Origin: Streptomyces sp.
GTDB taxonomy: Bacteria; Actinomycetota; Actinomycetes; Streptomycetales; Streptomycetaceae
Direction of reading: 5' to 3'
DNA: 41,775 nt
Assembly: GCF_019510245.1 (NCBI RefSeq)
Contig: NZ_JAEKKT010000174.1
Coordinates: 1-41,775, forward strand
The notes under the pieces were generated by a model. It was given only the letters and a program-made list of their open reading frames with translations. It searched no databases and had not been told where the DNA came from. Positions 14,422 to 24,404 of the stretch are shown here, piece by piece. A program made the translations under genes and the position numbers. The stretch's first letter is position 1, and each line of letters opens with the position of its first letter.

Positions 14422-16053
14422 TCAGCCCATGTGCGGGTACGTGTAGTCGGTCGGCGCGACGAGCGTCTCCTTGATCGCGCGGGTCAGCGTCCAGCGCAGC
14501 AGGTTCTGCGGGGCGCCGGCCTTGTCGTTGGTGCCGGAGGCGCGGCCGCCGCCGAAGGGCTGCTGGCCGACGACGGCACCGGTCGACTTGTCGTTGATGT
14601 AGAAGTTGCCGGCCGCGTAGCGCAGCTTCTCCATGGTGTACGCGGCCGCCGCACGGTAGTTGGAGATGACCGAGCCGGTGAGCGCGTAGTCCGACACCGA
14701 CTCCATCGGGGTCAGCATCTCGTCGTACTGGTCGTCCTCGTAGACGTGCACGGCGAGGAACGGGCCGAAGTACTCGGTGCGGAAGACCTCGTTCTCCGGG
14801 TCGTCGCAGACGACGACCGTCGGGCGGACGAAGTAGCCGACCGAGTCGTCGTAGGAGCCGCCCGCGACGATCTCGCAGGACGGGTCGGTCTTGGCGCGGT
14901 CGATCGCGGCCTTGTTCTTGGCGAACGCGCGGTCGTCGATGACGGCCCCGATGAAGTTCGACAGGTCGGTGACGTCGCCCATGGTCAGGTAGTCGACCTC
15001 GGCGGCGAACTCCTCGCGGAAGCCGTCGTTCCAGATGGACGCGGGGATGTAGGCGCGGGAGGTCGCCGAGCACTTCTGGCCCTGGTACTCGAAGGCGCCG
15101 CGGGTGAGCGCCGTCTTGAGGACGGCCCGGTCGGCGCTCGGGTGGGCGACGAGGAAGTCCTTGCCGCCCGTCTCGCCGACCAGGCGCGGGTACGAGCGGT
15201 ACTTCTCGATGTTGTTGCCGACCGTCTTCCACAGGTACTGGAAGGTCTTGGTGGAGCCGGTGAAGTGGATGCCGGCCAGGTCCCGGTGCTCGAGGGCGAC
15301 CTTCGACACCTCGATGCCGTCACCGGTGACGAGGTTGATGACGCCCTTGGGCAGACCCGCCTCCTCCAGCAGCTGCATGAGCAGCACGGCCGCGTGCGTC
15401 TGGGTCGGCGACGGCTTCCAGACCACGACGTTGCCCATCAGCGCGGGCGCGGTCGGCAGGTTGCCGGCGATCGCGCTGAAGTTGAACGGCGTGATCGCGT
15501 AGACGAAGCCCTCCAGCGGGCGGTGGTCGAGGCGGTTCCAGACGCCCGGGGAGTTGGCCGGGGGCTGCTCGGCCAGGATCTGGCGGGCGTAGTGGACGTT
15601 GAACCGCCAGAAGTCGACCAGCTCACAGGGCGAGTCGATCTCGGCCTGCTGGGCGGTCTTGGACTGGCCGAGCATGGTGGAGGCGGCGATGGTCTCGCGC
15701 CAGGGGCCGGCGAGCAGTTCGGCGGCGCGCAGGATGATGGCGGCGCGGTCGTCGAAGGACATCGCGCGCCAGGCGGGCGCGGCGGCGAGGGCCGCGTCGA
15801 TCGCATCGCGGGCGTCCTGCTGGGTGGCGTGCCGGCCGGTGCCGATGACGGCCTTGTGGTTGTGCGGCTGCACGACCTGGAAGGGCTCGCCGCCGCCGAG
15901 CCGCTTCTCGCCGCCGATGGTCATCGCCAGCTCGATCGGGTTCTCGGCGAGCTCCTTGAGCTTCGCCTCCAGGCGGGTGCGCTCGGCGGAGCCGGGGGCG
16001 TAGCCGTGCACCGGCTCGTTGACGGGCGTGGGGACCTGGGTCACAGCGTCCAT
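14422..16053 (-). CDS. pruA: L-glutamate gamma-semialdehyde (1-pyrroline-5-carboxylate) dehydrogenase
   Basis: A 543-residue aldehyde dehydrogenase that oxidises P5C/glutamate semialdehyde to glutamate with NAD, the second step of proline catabolism. Signatures are VVWKPSPTQTHAAVLLMQLL, the GSTKTFQYLW cofactor loop, the general-base Glu in LVGETGGKDF, and the catalytic Cys in GAFEYQGQKCSATSRAYIP. The group-specific start HGYAPGSAERTRLEAKLKEL matches the separate actinobacterial P5CDH group. It follows proline dehydrogenase by 59 bases on the same strand, so the two are likely one transcript, unlike the fused PutA of Gram-negatives. Confidence 0.95.
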   Translation of the reverse strand: MDAVTQVPTPVNEPVHGYAPGSAERTRLEAKLKELAENPIELAMTIGGEKRLGGGEPFQVVQPHNHKAVIGTGRHATQQDARDAIDAALAAAPAWRAMSFDDRAAIILRAAELLAGPWRETIAASTMLGQSKTAQQAEIDSPCELVDFWRFNVHYARQILAEQPPANSPGVWNRLDHRPLEGFVYAITPFNFSAIAGNLPTAPALMGNVVVWKPSPTQTHAAVLLMQLLEEAGLPKGVINLVTGDGIEVSKVALEHRDLAGIHFTGSTKTFQYLWKTVGNNIEKYRSYPRLVGETGGKDFLVAHPSADRAVLKTALTRGAFEYQGQKCSATSRAYIPASIWNDGFREEFAAEVDYLTMGDVTDLSNFIGAVIDDRAFAKNKAAIDRAKTDPSCEIVAGGSYDDSVGYFVRPTVVVCDDPENEVFRTEYFGPFLAVHVYEDDQYDEMLTPMESVSDYALTGSVISNYRAAAAYTMEKLRYAAGNFYINDKSTGAVVGQQPFGGGRASGTNDKAGAPQNLLRWTLTRAIKETLVAPTDYTYPHMG

Positions 16054-16112
16054 GGGATCCGTAACTCCTTGTACGTGAGCGGGTGTTGAGGCTTGTCGCG
16101 GCTTGGTGGGGC

Positions 16113-17039
16113 TCAGCCCTTGCTGACCATCGAGCGCAGGAAGAAGCGCAGGTTCGCCGGCTTCTCCGCGAGCCTGCGCATGAAGTAGCCGTACCAGTCG
16201 GTGCCGTAGGCGGTGTAGACGCGCATCCGGTGGCCCTCGGCGGCCAGCCGCAGGTGCTCGTCGCTCCGGATGCCGTACAGCATCTGGAACTCGTACTCGT
16301 CGGGCTTGCGGCCGGCGCGCCGGGCGAGTTCCTGGGCGATGGAGATCAGGCGCGGGTCGTGGGAGCCGACCATCGGGTACCCCTCGCCCTCCATCAGAGT
16401 CCGCAGGACCCGCACGTACGCCTTGTCGATCTCGTGCTTCTGCTGGTAGGCGACCTCGGCCGGCTCCTTGTAGGCGCCCTTGACCAGGCGGACGCGGCTG
16501 CCGGAGTCGGCGAGGCGGCGGGCGTCGGCCTCGGTGCGGAAGAGGTAGGCCTGGATGACGCAGCCGGTCTGCGGGAAGTCCCGGCGCAGTTCCTCGTGGA
16601 TGGCGAACATCGAGTCGAGGGTGGTGTGGTCCTCGGCGTCGAGGGTGACGGTGGTGCCGATCGCGGCGGCGGCCTCGACGACCGGGCGGACGTTGGCGAG
16701 GGCCAGCTCGTGGCCACCGGGGAGGGACTGGCCGAACATGGACAGCTTGACCGACATCTCGACGCGCTCGCCGAGGCCCAGCTCACGCAGGCGGTCGACC
16801 AGCGTCAGGTAGGCGTCCCGGGCGGCGCCGGCCTGCTCGGCGGTGGTGATGTCCTCGCCGACGACGTCCATCGTCAGCTCCAGGCCGCGGCCCGTGAGCT
16901 CCTTGATGACGGGGACGATGTCGGCGACCGACTCCCCGGGGATGAAGCGGTCGACGACCTGCTTCGTCACCGGGGCCGCCGAGATCAGACGTCGCATCCG
17001 GTCGCTGCGCGACGCGGCGAGAATCACGGGACCCAGCAC
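16113..17039 (-). CDS. putA: Proline dehydrogenase (monofunctional PRODH)
   Basis: A 308-residue FAD-dependent proline dehydrogenase (TIM barrel) that oxidises proline to P5C and passes electrons to the quinone pool. Diagnostic segments are VGEDITT, EMSVKLSMFGQSLPGGHE, TLDAEDHTTLDSM, QAYLFRTEADA, RLVKGAYKEPAEVAY, VGSHDPRLI, and the C-terminal DWYGYFMRRLAEKPANLRFF that binds substrate. GTG at 17039 is chosen because GGAGGTG ends four bases before it and the family begins about here; the open frame further upstream is not conserved in character. It is first in a two-gene unit with pruA and divergent from a PucR-type regulator. Confidence 0.95.
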   Translation of the reverse strand: MLGPVILAASRSDRMRRLISAAPVTKQVVDRFIPGESVADIVPVIKELTGRGLELTMDVVGEDITTAEQAGAARDAYLTLVDRLRELGLGERVEMSVKLSMFGQSLPGGHELALANVRPVVEAAAAIGTTVTLDAEDHTTLDSMFAIHEELRRDFPQTGCVIQAYLFRTEADARRLADSGSRVRLVKGAYKEPAEVAYQQKHEIDKAYVRVLRTLMEGEGYPMVGSHDPRLISIAQELARRAGRKPDEYEFQMLYGIRSDEHLRLAAEGHRMRVYTAYGTDWYGYFMRRLAEKPANLRFFLRSMVSKG

Positions 17040-17220
17040 GGGGCACCTCCACAACACATGCCAGACAGGCCGCGATCCGACGATTTGGATACGGCACGGG
17101 GAACCACCGTGAAAGTTAAGGATCCCTCCGATCGTGGGCCATCGACAGCTGTCACGCATCCGTGCCGCGGATCTCAGACAGATGTATGAAGGCGGTCGGG
17201 AATTGCGGGAGAATGCCCGG

Positions 17221-18480
17221 GTGACGTCGGAATTCAAGGGTGACTACCAGGAGCTGGTCGACGAGATCTCGGAGCTGCTGGGCGTCCCGGCGACCCTGGA
17301 GAACCGCGACTTCGAGCTGATCGCCTTCGGGGCGTACGACAGTGAGGGCGACCTCGATCCGTCGGCGCTGGACCCGGTCCGCACCCGCTCGATCCTGACC
17401 CGGCGTTCGACGGCGGCGGTCCGTACCTGGTTCGAGGGCTTCGGCATCACCCGGGCGACCGCACCGGTCCGGATCCCGCCGACCCCGGAGGCCGGCGTGT
17501 ACCGGGGGCGGATCTGCCTGCCGGTACGCCATCGGGGTGTCGTCCTCGGCTATGTGTGGCTGCTCGACTCCGATCCGGGCCCGACGGACGCCCAGCTGGC
17601 CGCCGCCATGGGGGTGGCCGGGCGGATCGGCGCGCTGCTCGCGGACGAGGCGCAGGCGGGGGCGGGCCTCGGCCGGGAGCTGCGGGCGGTGCTGGTCGCG
17701 GAGGGCGGCTGGCAGCGGGACATGGCGGTGGCCGATCTGCGCACGGCCCTGGGCACCCGTGCGGACGCCCCGCACACCCTGGTCTGCGTCGCCCCCTGGC
17801 CGTCCGCCGACCCGGACGACGCCCCGTCCCCACGCACGGTCCCGCACGCCACCGCGCTGTGCGCCCTGCCCTGGGGGGCGACGGGCCACAGCCTCGCCGT
17901 ACTGGTCCGGCTGCGCAGCACGGACACGGCCACGCCCGCCCTGACCGCCGCCGCCCGGCTGCTCAGGGACGCGGAGGAGGCCCGGTCGGCGGCGGCACGC
18001 GGGGCCGGGGCCCGGACGGCGGCGGCCGTCGCCGCGGGGCTCGCGGGACCGGTCCCGGTGGCGCAGAGCTGCGCCGCGGGGGTGGGCGGGGCCCGGACCG
18101 GGCTGGCCGGGCTGGGCGCGGTCTGGCAGGAGGCGTCGGCGGCCGCCCGTGCCGCGCTGGCGGAGCCGCGGTTCGGGCCGGTCGCGCAGTGGGCGGACAT
18201 CGGCCCGTACCGCCTGCTGACCGCGCTGCCCTCGCAGGCCGCGCAGGACCCCGCCGTGGCCCCGCTGCTCACCCCGGCCCACCACGAGCTGGCCCGCACC
18301 GCCGAGGTCTACCTCGACCACGCGGGCCAGGCGGGCCGCACCGCATCCGCGCTCGGCATCCACCGGCAGACCCTGTACTACCGCCTGTCCCGCGTCGAAC
18401 AGCTCACGGGTCTCGACCTGGACGACGGCGAGGACCGCCTGCTCCTGCACATGGCGTTGAAGGGGGCCCGGCTCGCCTGA
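17221..18480 (+). CDS. PucR/CdaR-type transcriptional regulator of proline catabolism
   Basis: A 419-residue protein. The N-terminal third (KGDYQELVDEISELLGVPAT, then RDFELIAFGAYDSEGDLD, then RICLPVRHRGVVLGYVWLLD) is a sensory domain. The C terminus (about 360-415) is the PucR-type helix-turn-helix, ASALGIHRQTLYYRLSRVEQ followed by LTGLDLDDGEDRLLLHMAL. The middle is Ala-rich and low complexity. It is divergent from putA-pruA, so control of proline use is the likely role. GTG 17221 is preferred because conserved sequence begins six residues later; GTG 17134 in the same frame is possible, which leaves the shared promoter region either 94 or 181 bases long. Confidence 0.88.
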   Translation: MTSEFKGDYQELVDEISELLGVPATLENRDFELIAFGAYDSEGDLDPSALDPVRTRSILTRRSTAAVRTWFEGFGITRATAPVRIPPTPEAGVYRGRICLPVRHRGVVLGYVWLLDSDPGPTDAQLAAAMGVAGRIGALLADEAQAGAGLGRELRAVLVAEGGWQRDMAVADLRTALGTRADAPHTLVCVAPWPSADPDDAPSPRTVPHATALCALPWGATGHSLAVLVRLRSTDTATPALTAAARLLRDAEEARSAAARGAGARTAAAVAAGLAGPVPVAQSCAAGVGGARTGLAGLGAVWQEASAAARAALAEPRFGPVAQWADIGPYRLLTALPSQAAQDPAVAPLLTPAHHELARTAEVYLDHAGQAGRTASALGIHRQTLYYRLSRVEQLTGLDLDDGEDRLLLHMALKGARLA

Positions 18481-18556
18481 GGTGCGCCTTTCGGTGCCGT
18501 GGGCGGATGCCGGTCGGCGTATGCTCCGCCTGTTCATGTGCGTGTTCACATCAAAG

Positions 18557-19162
18557 ATGTCGGCGGGGGCGGACGTGGGTGAGTCGGGTCCGGGCACACG
18601 GCAGGGCGAGGCGGCCGAACCGCCGGCGCCGGCCGAGAAGAGCGGGGCGCGCGGACAGCTCGGGCCGGGCCGCCGGGCGGCCGCGCTGGGGATCGGGGCG
18701 CTCGCCCTCGCGGGGTGCGCCGCGGGAGCCGTCTGGCTCTTCCGGGACGACCTGCCCCACCCGCTCGGCGACGAACGGGCCTGCGCGGGAAGCGAGCAGC
18801 GACTGCCGGGCCGGATCCTCGTCCACGGGACGCCGGTCCCCGCCGACGCCGCCGACGTCCACTACTTCACCCGGAACGGCAGGGCCGCCCTGTCCTTCCG
18901 CAGCGGCCTGCTCCCGGACTTCCTGCGCGGCTCGGGCATCGTGCCGCCGGACGCCGGCCTGTTCGACGAGCGCCACGGCGGCGTCGGCGTGGCCGGCGAG
19001 CCGTACGAGCTCCCGGACGGCCTGTGCGGCCCCACCCTGCGCAGCCCCCTCTGGTACTACGACCCCGCCGGCGGCGTCCGGGTCACCGTCGAGCGGTCAC
19101 CGCTGTACGGCGACACGCTCCGGTTCCCGGCCCGCGCCGTGATCACGTACCCGCTCGGCTGA
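18557..19162 (+). CDS. Hypothetical membrane-anchored extracytoplasmic protein
   Basis: About 201 residues: a Pro/Glu/Gly-rich cytoplasmic start, one membrane segment near residues 40-62 (AALGIGALALAGCAAGAVWL), then an extracytoplasmic domain with two or three Cys (DERACAGSEQRLPG and GLCGPTLRSPLWYY) that might form disulfides. ALAGC resembles a lipobox but sits too deep for a clean lipoprotein signal. I recognise no family. Start is uncertain: ATG 18557 and GTG 18575 are both possible, as are further in-frame starts up to 18482, two bases after the PucR stop. It may be co-transcribed with the PucR gene. Confidence 0.65.
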   Translation: MSAGADVGESGPGTRQGEAAEPPAPAEKSGARGQLGPGRRAAALGIGALALAGCAAGAVWLFRDDLPHPLGDERACAGSEQRLPGRILVHGTPVPADAADVHYFTRNGRAALSFRSGLLPDFLRGSGIVPPDAGLFDERHGGVGVAGEPYELPDGLCGPTLRSPLWYYDPAGGVRVTVERSPLYGDTLRFPARAVITYPLG

Positions 19163-19188
19163 CCCGACGCACCGGCGCCGGCGGCGCG

Positions 19189-19764
19189 TCAACTCCGGTT
19201 CGCGGCCTCGATGATCTGGCGCAGTCCCGCGGTGAGCGCGTCGCCGTCGGGTGCGGTCTTCGGGTCGAAGGTCCAGGCGGAGATCAGGCCGGACATCAGG
19301 GTCATGTAGAAGCGGCCGAGGGTGTCGGCGGTCTCGTCGGAGACCTCCTCCTCCGGTACGCCCATCATCAGTGAGGTCAGTCCGCGGCCGCCCTCGCGCT
19401 GGGCGCGGGCCAACTGGTCCCGCACCTCGGGCATCTGATCACCCATCGCCATGATCTCCACGCTCAGCCGCCACAACGTGCCGGGCTCGCGCATGCTGCC
19501 GACGATGTTCGTCCAGACCTCGCGGAACCGTTCGAGGGAGCCGGGCGCTCCGGTCAGCCCCCCGTCGCCGCCCTCGAAGGACATCTCCTCCACCAGCGCG
19601 ATGTAGGCCTGGGCGAGGAGCGCGTCCTTGGACCCGTAGTGGTAGCCGATGGAGGCGAGGTTGGTCCCCGACTCCTTGACGATGTCGCGCGCCGTAGTCC
19701 GCGCGAACCCCTTCTCCAGCAGGCAGCGCTTGGCGCCTTCGAGCAGATCCTCACGGTGTCCCAT
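19189..19764 (-). CDS. TetR-family repressor of the divergent efflux pump
   Basis: A 191-residue TetR protein. The helix-turn-helix spans about residues 5-50 with GFARTTARDIVKESGTNLAS and IGYHYGSKDALLAQA. The C-terminal domain contains WTNIVGSMREPGTLWRLSVE and a MTLMSGLISAWTFDP helix. It is divergent from a DHA2-type multidrug transporter, and the 98-base gap holds three repeats of a GTYYWAGAC motif. Repression of the transporter with relief by a drug-like ligand is the standard arrangement and the best inference here. Confidence 0.93.
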   Translation of the reverse strand: MGHREDLLEGAKRCLLEKGFARTTARDIVKESGTNLASIGYHYGSKDALLAQAYIALVEEMSFEGGDGGLTGAPGSLERFREVWTNIVGSMREPGTLWRLSVEIMAMGDQMPEVRDQLARAQREGGRGLTSLMMGVPEEEVSDETADTLGRFYMTLMSGLISAWTFDPKTAPDGDALTAGLRQIIEAANRS

Positions 19765-19796
19765 GCCGGCCAGCCTACCCCGGGATCCATACAGTC

Positions 19797-19846
19797 GTCC
19801 TAGACGCATGGCTTATACATTCGTTCTAGACAAGCGTTTAAGACGC
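19797..19846. promoter_or_regulatory. Three-copy operator motif between tetR and the MFS gene
   Basis: GTCCTAGACGC (19797-19807), GTTCTAGACAAGC (19823-19835) and GTTTAAGACGC (19836-19846) are direct copies of GTYYWAGAC. The core is also nearly palindromic (GTTCTAGAC versus GTCTAGAAC). TTATAC at 19813-19818, between copies 1 and 2, could be a -10 element. The position suits repression of both divergent genes. Confidence 0.55.
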
Positions 19847-19862
19847 CCGTACATTCCTTGGC

Positions 19863-21380
19863 ATGACGAACCCGACGAGCACGACCACGAGCACACCCGA
19901 GCCCACATCCCTTGCCGGGCGCCGTGAATGGACCGCACTCGGCGTGCTGATGCTTCCGCTGCTGCTGGTCTCGATGGACGTCTCCGTCCTCTACTTCGCC
20001 CTCCCGGCGATCGGCGCGGACCTGGCGCCGAGCGGCACCCAGCAGTTGTGGATCCTCGACATCTACGGCTTCGTCCTGGCCGGCCTGCTGATGACGATGG
20101 GCGCGCTGGGCGACCGCATCGGCCGCCGCCGCCTGCTGCTGTTCGGGGCCGCGGCCTTCGGCGGCGCCTCGCTGCTCGCCGCGTACGCGGACAGCGCCGG
20201 GACCCTGATCGCCGCCCGCGCGGTCCTCGGCATCGGCGGCGCGACCCTGATGCCGTCGACGATGGCGCTGCTGCGCACGATGTTCACCGACCCGGGCCAG
20301 CGCGCGAAGGCGATCGGCCTGTGGTCCGGGGTGATGACGGGCGGGATCGCCCTCGGCTCGGTGATGAGCGGGATCCTCGTCGAGCACTTCTGGTGGGGCT
20401 CGGTCTTCCTGGTCAACCTCCCGGCGATGGCCCTGCTCCTGCTCATCGGCCCGTTCCTGCTCCCGGAGTCCAGGAACCCCTCCCCCGGCCGCTTCGACTG
20501 GCTGAGCGTCCCGCTCTCGATGGCCGCCGTGCTCCCCGTGATCTACGGCGTCAAGGAGATCCCCTCCGAGGGCTGGCACCCGCTCTACATCGTCTCGGTC
20601 ACCGTCGGCCTGCTCTTCGCCGCCCTCTTCGTCCACCGCCAGCGCACCACCGGCTCCCCGCTGATCCCGCCGGCCCTGCTGAAGGGCCGGGGCTTCAGCC
20701 CGGCGCTGGCCCTGAACCTGGTCGCCTCGCTCGCCATGATGGGCTCGGCGATCTTCACCACCCAGTACCTCCAGTCGGTCCTCGGGATGAGCCCGCTCGC
20801 GGCGGCGCTGTGGAGCCTGCTGCCCTCGGTGTTCATCGGGGCGGCGGGGCCGCTCACCGCGCAGCTGGTGCAGCGGGGCGCGGACCGCGGGTACGTCGTC
20901 GCGGGCGGCTTCGCGGCCATGGCGGCCGGGTTCGTGCTGCTCGCCCTGATCGGCACCGACTCGCTGTGGCTGGTGCTGGTCGGCGCCGGCGTCCTCGCCT
21001 GCGGGATGGTCGCGATCATGTCCCAGCTGACCGACCTCGCGATGACCGGCGCACCGGTGGAACGGGCCGGGACGGCGTCCTCGCTGCTGGAGACGGCTTC
21101 GGAGTTCGGCGGTGCGCTCGGCATGGCGGTGCTGGGCTCGATCGGCACGGCGGTCTACCGCCACGAGATGCCGGCCACGGCCCCGGCCGGCGCCCGCGAG
21201 ACGCTGGGCGGCGCGCTGGCCACCGCAAGCCGGCTGCCGGGGCCCGCGGGAGAGGCCCTGACCCGCACCGCCCGGGAGGCGTTCACCAGCGGGATGCAGG
21301 GGGCGGCGATCGCGGGGGCGGTGCTGCTGACGCTGGCCGCGGTGGGTGCGGGGGTGACGCTGCGGAAGCTCGGTGAGTAG
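19863..21380 (+). CDS. MFS multidrug efflux transporter, DHA2 (14-TM) family
   Basis: A 505-residue proton-coupled drug exporter of the SmvA/QacA-like DHA2 group. Fourteen hydrophobic segments can be followed. Motifs include LLVSMDVSVLYFALPAIGAD (TM1 with the D1 Asp), QQLWILDIYGFVLAGLL (TM2), GALGDRIGRRRLLLFG (motif A loop), RAVLGIGGATLMPST (motif B) and LWSGVMTGGIALGSVMSG (motif C, antiporter). It is divergent from a TetR repressor. Substrates are likely cationic or lipophilic toxins but cannot be read from sequence. Confidence 0.94.
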   Translation: MTNPTSTTTSTPEPTSLAGRREWTALGVLMLPLLLVSMDVSVLYFALPAIGADLAPSGTQQLWILDIYGFVLAGLLMTMGALGDRIGRRRLLLFGAAAFGGASLLAAYADSAGTLIAARAVLGIGGATLMPSTMALLRTMFTDPGQRAKAIGLWSGVMTGGIALGSVMSGILVEHFWWGSVFLVNLPAMALLLLIGPFLLPESRNPSPGRFDWLSVPLSMAAVLPVIYGVKEIPSEGWHPLYIVSVTVGLLFAALFVHRQRTTGSPLIPPALLKGRGFSPALALNLVASLAMMGSAIFTTQYLQSVLGMSPLAAALWSLLPSVFIGAAGPLTAQLVQRGADRGYVVAGGFAAMAAGFVLLALIGTDSLWLVLVGAGVLACGMVAIMSQLTDLAMTGAPVERAGTASSLLETASEFGGALGMAVLGSIGTAVYRHEMPATAPAGARETLGGALATASRLPGPAGEALTRTAREAFTSGMQGAAIAGAVLLTLAAVGAGVTLRKLGE

Positions 21381-21387
21381 CAGGACA

Positions 21388-21435
21388 TGCGAACGGCGGG
21401 CGGGCTGATTTGCGTCAGCCCGCCCGCCGTTCGCA
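21388..21435. terminator. Bidirectional hairpin between the MFS gene and serA
   Basis: A 21-base perfect stem: the arm starting TGCGAACGGCGGGCGGG (21388-21408) pairs with the arm ending CCCGCCCGCCGTTCGCA (21415-21435) around a six-base loop. It lies between two convergent stops. Confidence 0.9.
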
Positions 21436-21445
21436 GAAGTGGCTG

Positions 21446-23035
21446 TTACACGAGGTTCACCGAACGAGCCGACGTGGCCCCGATCTCCGCCTCCACCTCG
21501 GCCAGCACGCCGGAGGCCACCGTGTCGTCGACGGTGAGCACGGCCAGCGCCTCGCCGCCGGCCGCCGCACGGGCGACCTGCATACCGGCGATGTTGATCC
21601 CGGACTCCCCGAGGATGCGGCCGACGGTGCCGACGACACCCGGCCGGTCCTCGTAGCGCAGCACCAGCAGGTGGTCGGCGATCGCGAGGTCGACGTCGTA
21701 GTCGCCGACCGCGACGATCTTCTGGAGGTTCTTCGGGCCGGACAGCGTGCCGGAGACCGAGACCTCCTCGCCGTTGCCGAGGGTGCCTCGCACGGTGACG
21801 ACGTTGCGGTGGTCGGCCGACTCCGAGCTGGTCGTCAGCCGTACCTCGACCCCGCGCTCCTGCGCGAACAGCGGCGCGTTGACGTACGACACCGTCTCGT
21901 CGACGACGTCCTCGAAGACGCCCTTGAGCGCGGACAGCTCCAGCACCTTCACGTCGTGCTGGGTGATCTCGCCGTAGACCTCGACGTCGAGGCGGACCGC
22001 GACCTCACCGGCGAGCGCGGTGAAGATGCGGCCGAGGCGCTCGGCGAGGGGCAGGCCCGGCTTGACGTCCTCCGCGATGACACCGCCCTGGACGTTGACC
22101 GCGTCCGGGACCAGCTCGCCGGCGAGGGCGAGGCGGACGGACCTGGCGACCGCGATGCCCGCCTTCTCCTGGGCCTCGTCGGTGGAGGCACCGAGGTGCG
22201 GAGTGCAGACGACCTGGTCGAGCTCGAAGAGCGGGGAGTCGGTGCACGGCTCCTTGCTGTAGACGTCGAGGCCGGCGCCGGCGACCCGGCCCTCCTTGAG
22301 CGCCGCGTACAGCGCCTCCTCGTCGACGATGCCACCGCGCGCGGCGTTGACGATCCGTACCGACGGCTTGACCTTGCGCAGCGCCTCGTCGCCGATCAGA
22401 CCGACCGTCTCGGGGGTCTTCGGGAGGTGCACGGTGATGAAGTCGGCGACCTCGAGCAGCTCGTCCAGCGACAGCACCTTCACGCCCATCTGGGCGGCGC
22501 GGGCGGGCTGGATGTAGGGGTCGTACGCGACGACCTTCATGCCGAAGGCGGACATGCGCTGCGCGACCAGGGCGCCGATGCGGCCGAGGCCGACGACGCC
22601 GAGGGTCTTCTCGGCGAGTTCGACACCGGTGTACTTGCTGCGCTTCCACTCGCCGTTCTTCAGCGCGGCGTTGGCCTGCGGGATGTGGCGGGCGCTGGAG
22701 ATGAGGAGACCGCAGGCCAGCTCGGCGGCGGTCACGATGTTGGAGGTCGGGGCGTTGACGACCATCACGCCGGCCTTGGTGGCGGCGGAGACGTCGACGT
22801 TGTCCAGGCCGACGCCGGCTCGTGCGACGACCTTCAGCTTCTTCGCCGCGGCGATGGCCTCGGCGTCGACCTTGGTGGCGGAGCGGATCAGGATCGCGTC
22901 CACGTCGGCGATGGCGGGGAGCAGTTCGGCTCGGTCCGCTCCGTTGGTGTGCCGGATCTCGAAGTCCGGGCCCAGCGCGTCGACGGTGGCGGGCGACAGC
23001 TCTTCAGCGATGAGTACGACAGGTTTCGAGCTCAC
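21446..23035 (-). CDS. serA: D-3-phosphoglycerate dehydrogenase (long form)
   Basis: A 529-residue NAD-dependent enzyme for the first committed step of serine synthesis. Order: substrate/nucleotide domains (about 1-310) with the NAD fold GVVGLGRIGALVAQRM, catalytic Arg in VNAARGGIVDEEAL, Glu in GLDVYSKEPC and His in CTPHLGASTDEAQ; an intervening allosteric-substrate domain; then a C-terminal ACT domain (LVLRYEDRPGVVGTVGRIL, GINIAGMQVAR) for serine feedback. GTG 23035 is chosen because it gives the usual actinobacterial length and has GAGGA ahead; the in-frame extension to 23116 is not typical. It stands alone between two hairpins. Confidence 0.96.
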   Translation of the reverse strand: MSSKPVVLIAEELSPATVDALGPDFEIRHTNGADRAELLPAIADVDAILIRSATKVDAEAIAAAKKLKVVARAGVGLDNVDVSAATKAGVMVVNAPTSNIVTAAELACGLLISSARHIPQANAALKNGEWKRSKYTGVELAEKTLGVVGLGRIGALVAQRMSAFGMKVVAYDPYIQPARAAQMGVKVLSLDELLEVADFITVHLPKTPETVGLIGDEALRKVKPSVRIVNAARGGIVDEEALYAALKEGRVAGAGLDVYSKEPCTDSPLFELDQVVCTPHLGASTDEAQEKAGIAVARSVRLALAGELVPDAVNVQGGVIAEDVKPGLPLAERLGRIFTALAGEVAVRLDVEVYGEITQHDVKVLELSALKGVFEDVVDETVSYVNAPLFAQERGVEVRLTTSSESADHRNVVTVRGTLGNGEEVSVSGTLSGPKNLQKIVAVGDYDVDLAIADHLLVLRYEDRPGVVGTVGRILGESGINIAGMQVARAAAGGEALAVLTVDDTVASGVLAEVEAEIGATSARSVNLV

Positions 23036-23228
23036 GTGAGTCCTCACATGTCCAATGCGGACGGCCGTCCCGACGGCCGCAGGCGGTGGAGGTTGGCTAG
23101 CCGCGTGGAGACGCACGACGCTGTGGGCCTGACGCGTATGTATGACGGCAGTGTAGTGGCGTGACCGAGGTCGTCCTGCGCCTCTGCGGAAGGATCACCC
23201 GTCCGAGATCCGACGGGGCGGACAACAA

Positions 23229-23251
23229 GGCCGGGGCGGTTCGCCCCGGCC
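23229..23251 (-). terminator. Hairpin after ilvC
   Basis: GGCCGGGGCG (23229-23238) and CGCCCCGGCC (23242-23251) form a perfect 10-base stem with a three-base loop, 14 bases beyond the ilvC stop. Confidence 0.8.
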
Positions 23252-23265
23252 CTGTCACCTGGGGC

Positions 23266-24264
<999 letters not shown>

Positions 24265-24338
24265 TTTGGGTTCTCTCCTTGGTGTGCAGGTGTTGCGTCC
24301 CACCGTATGACGGCGGGCGGAAGGGAAGTTTCGGGGTC

Positions 24339-24391
24339 TCGACATACGGGCGGCCGCCGAGCCGGAAGGAGCGCCGGCCGCCCGTGTCGAG
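24339..24391 (-). terminator. Hairpin between ilvN and ilvC
   Basis: CTCGAC plus ACGGGCGGCCG (24339-24356, two-base bulge) pairs with CGGCCGCCCGT plus GTCGAG (24375-24391) around an 18-base loop. It follows the ilvN stop by 14 bases and could attenuate read-through into ilvC or mark mRNA processing. Confidence 0.65.
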
Positions 24392-24404
24392 CCTTGCTCA
24401 AGCC

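Noticed and set aside
24300..24404. Riboswitch upstream of ilvC
   Set aside because: The hairpin is better explained as the ilvN terminator or a processing site; no conserved aptamer pattern was seen.
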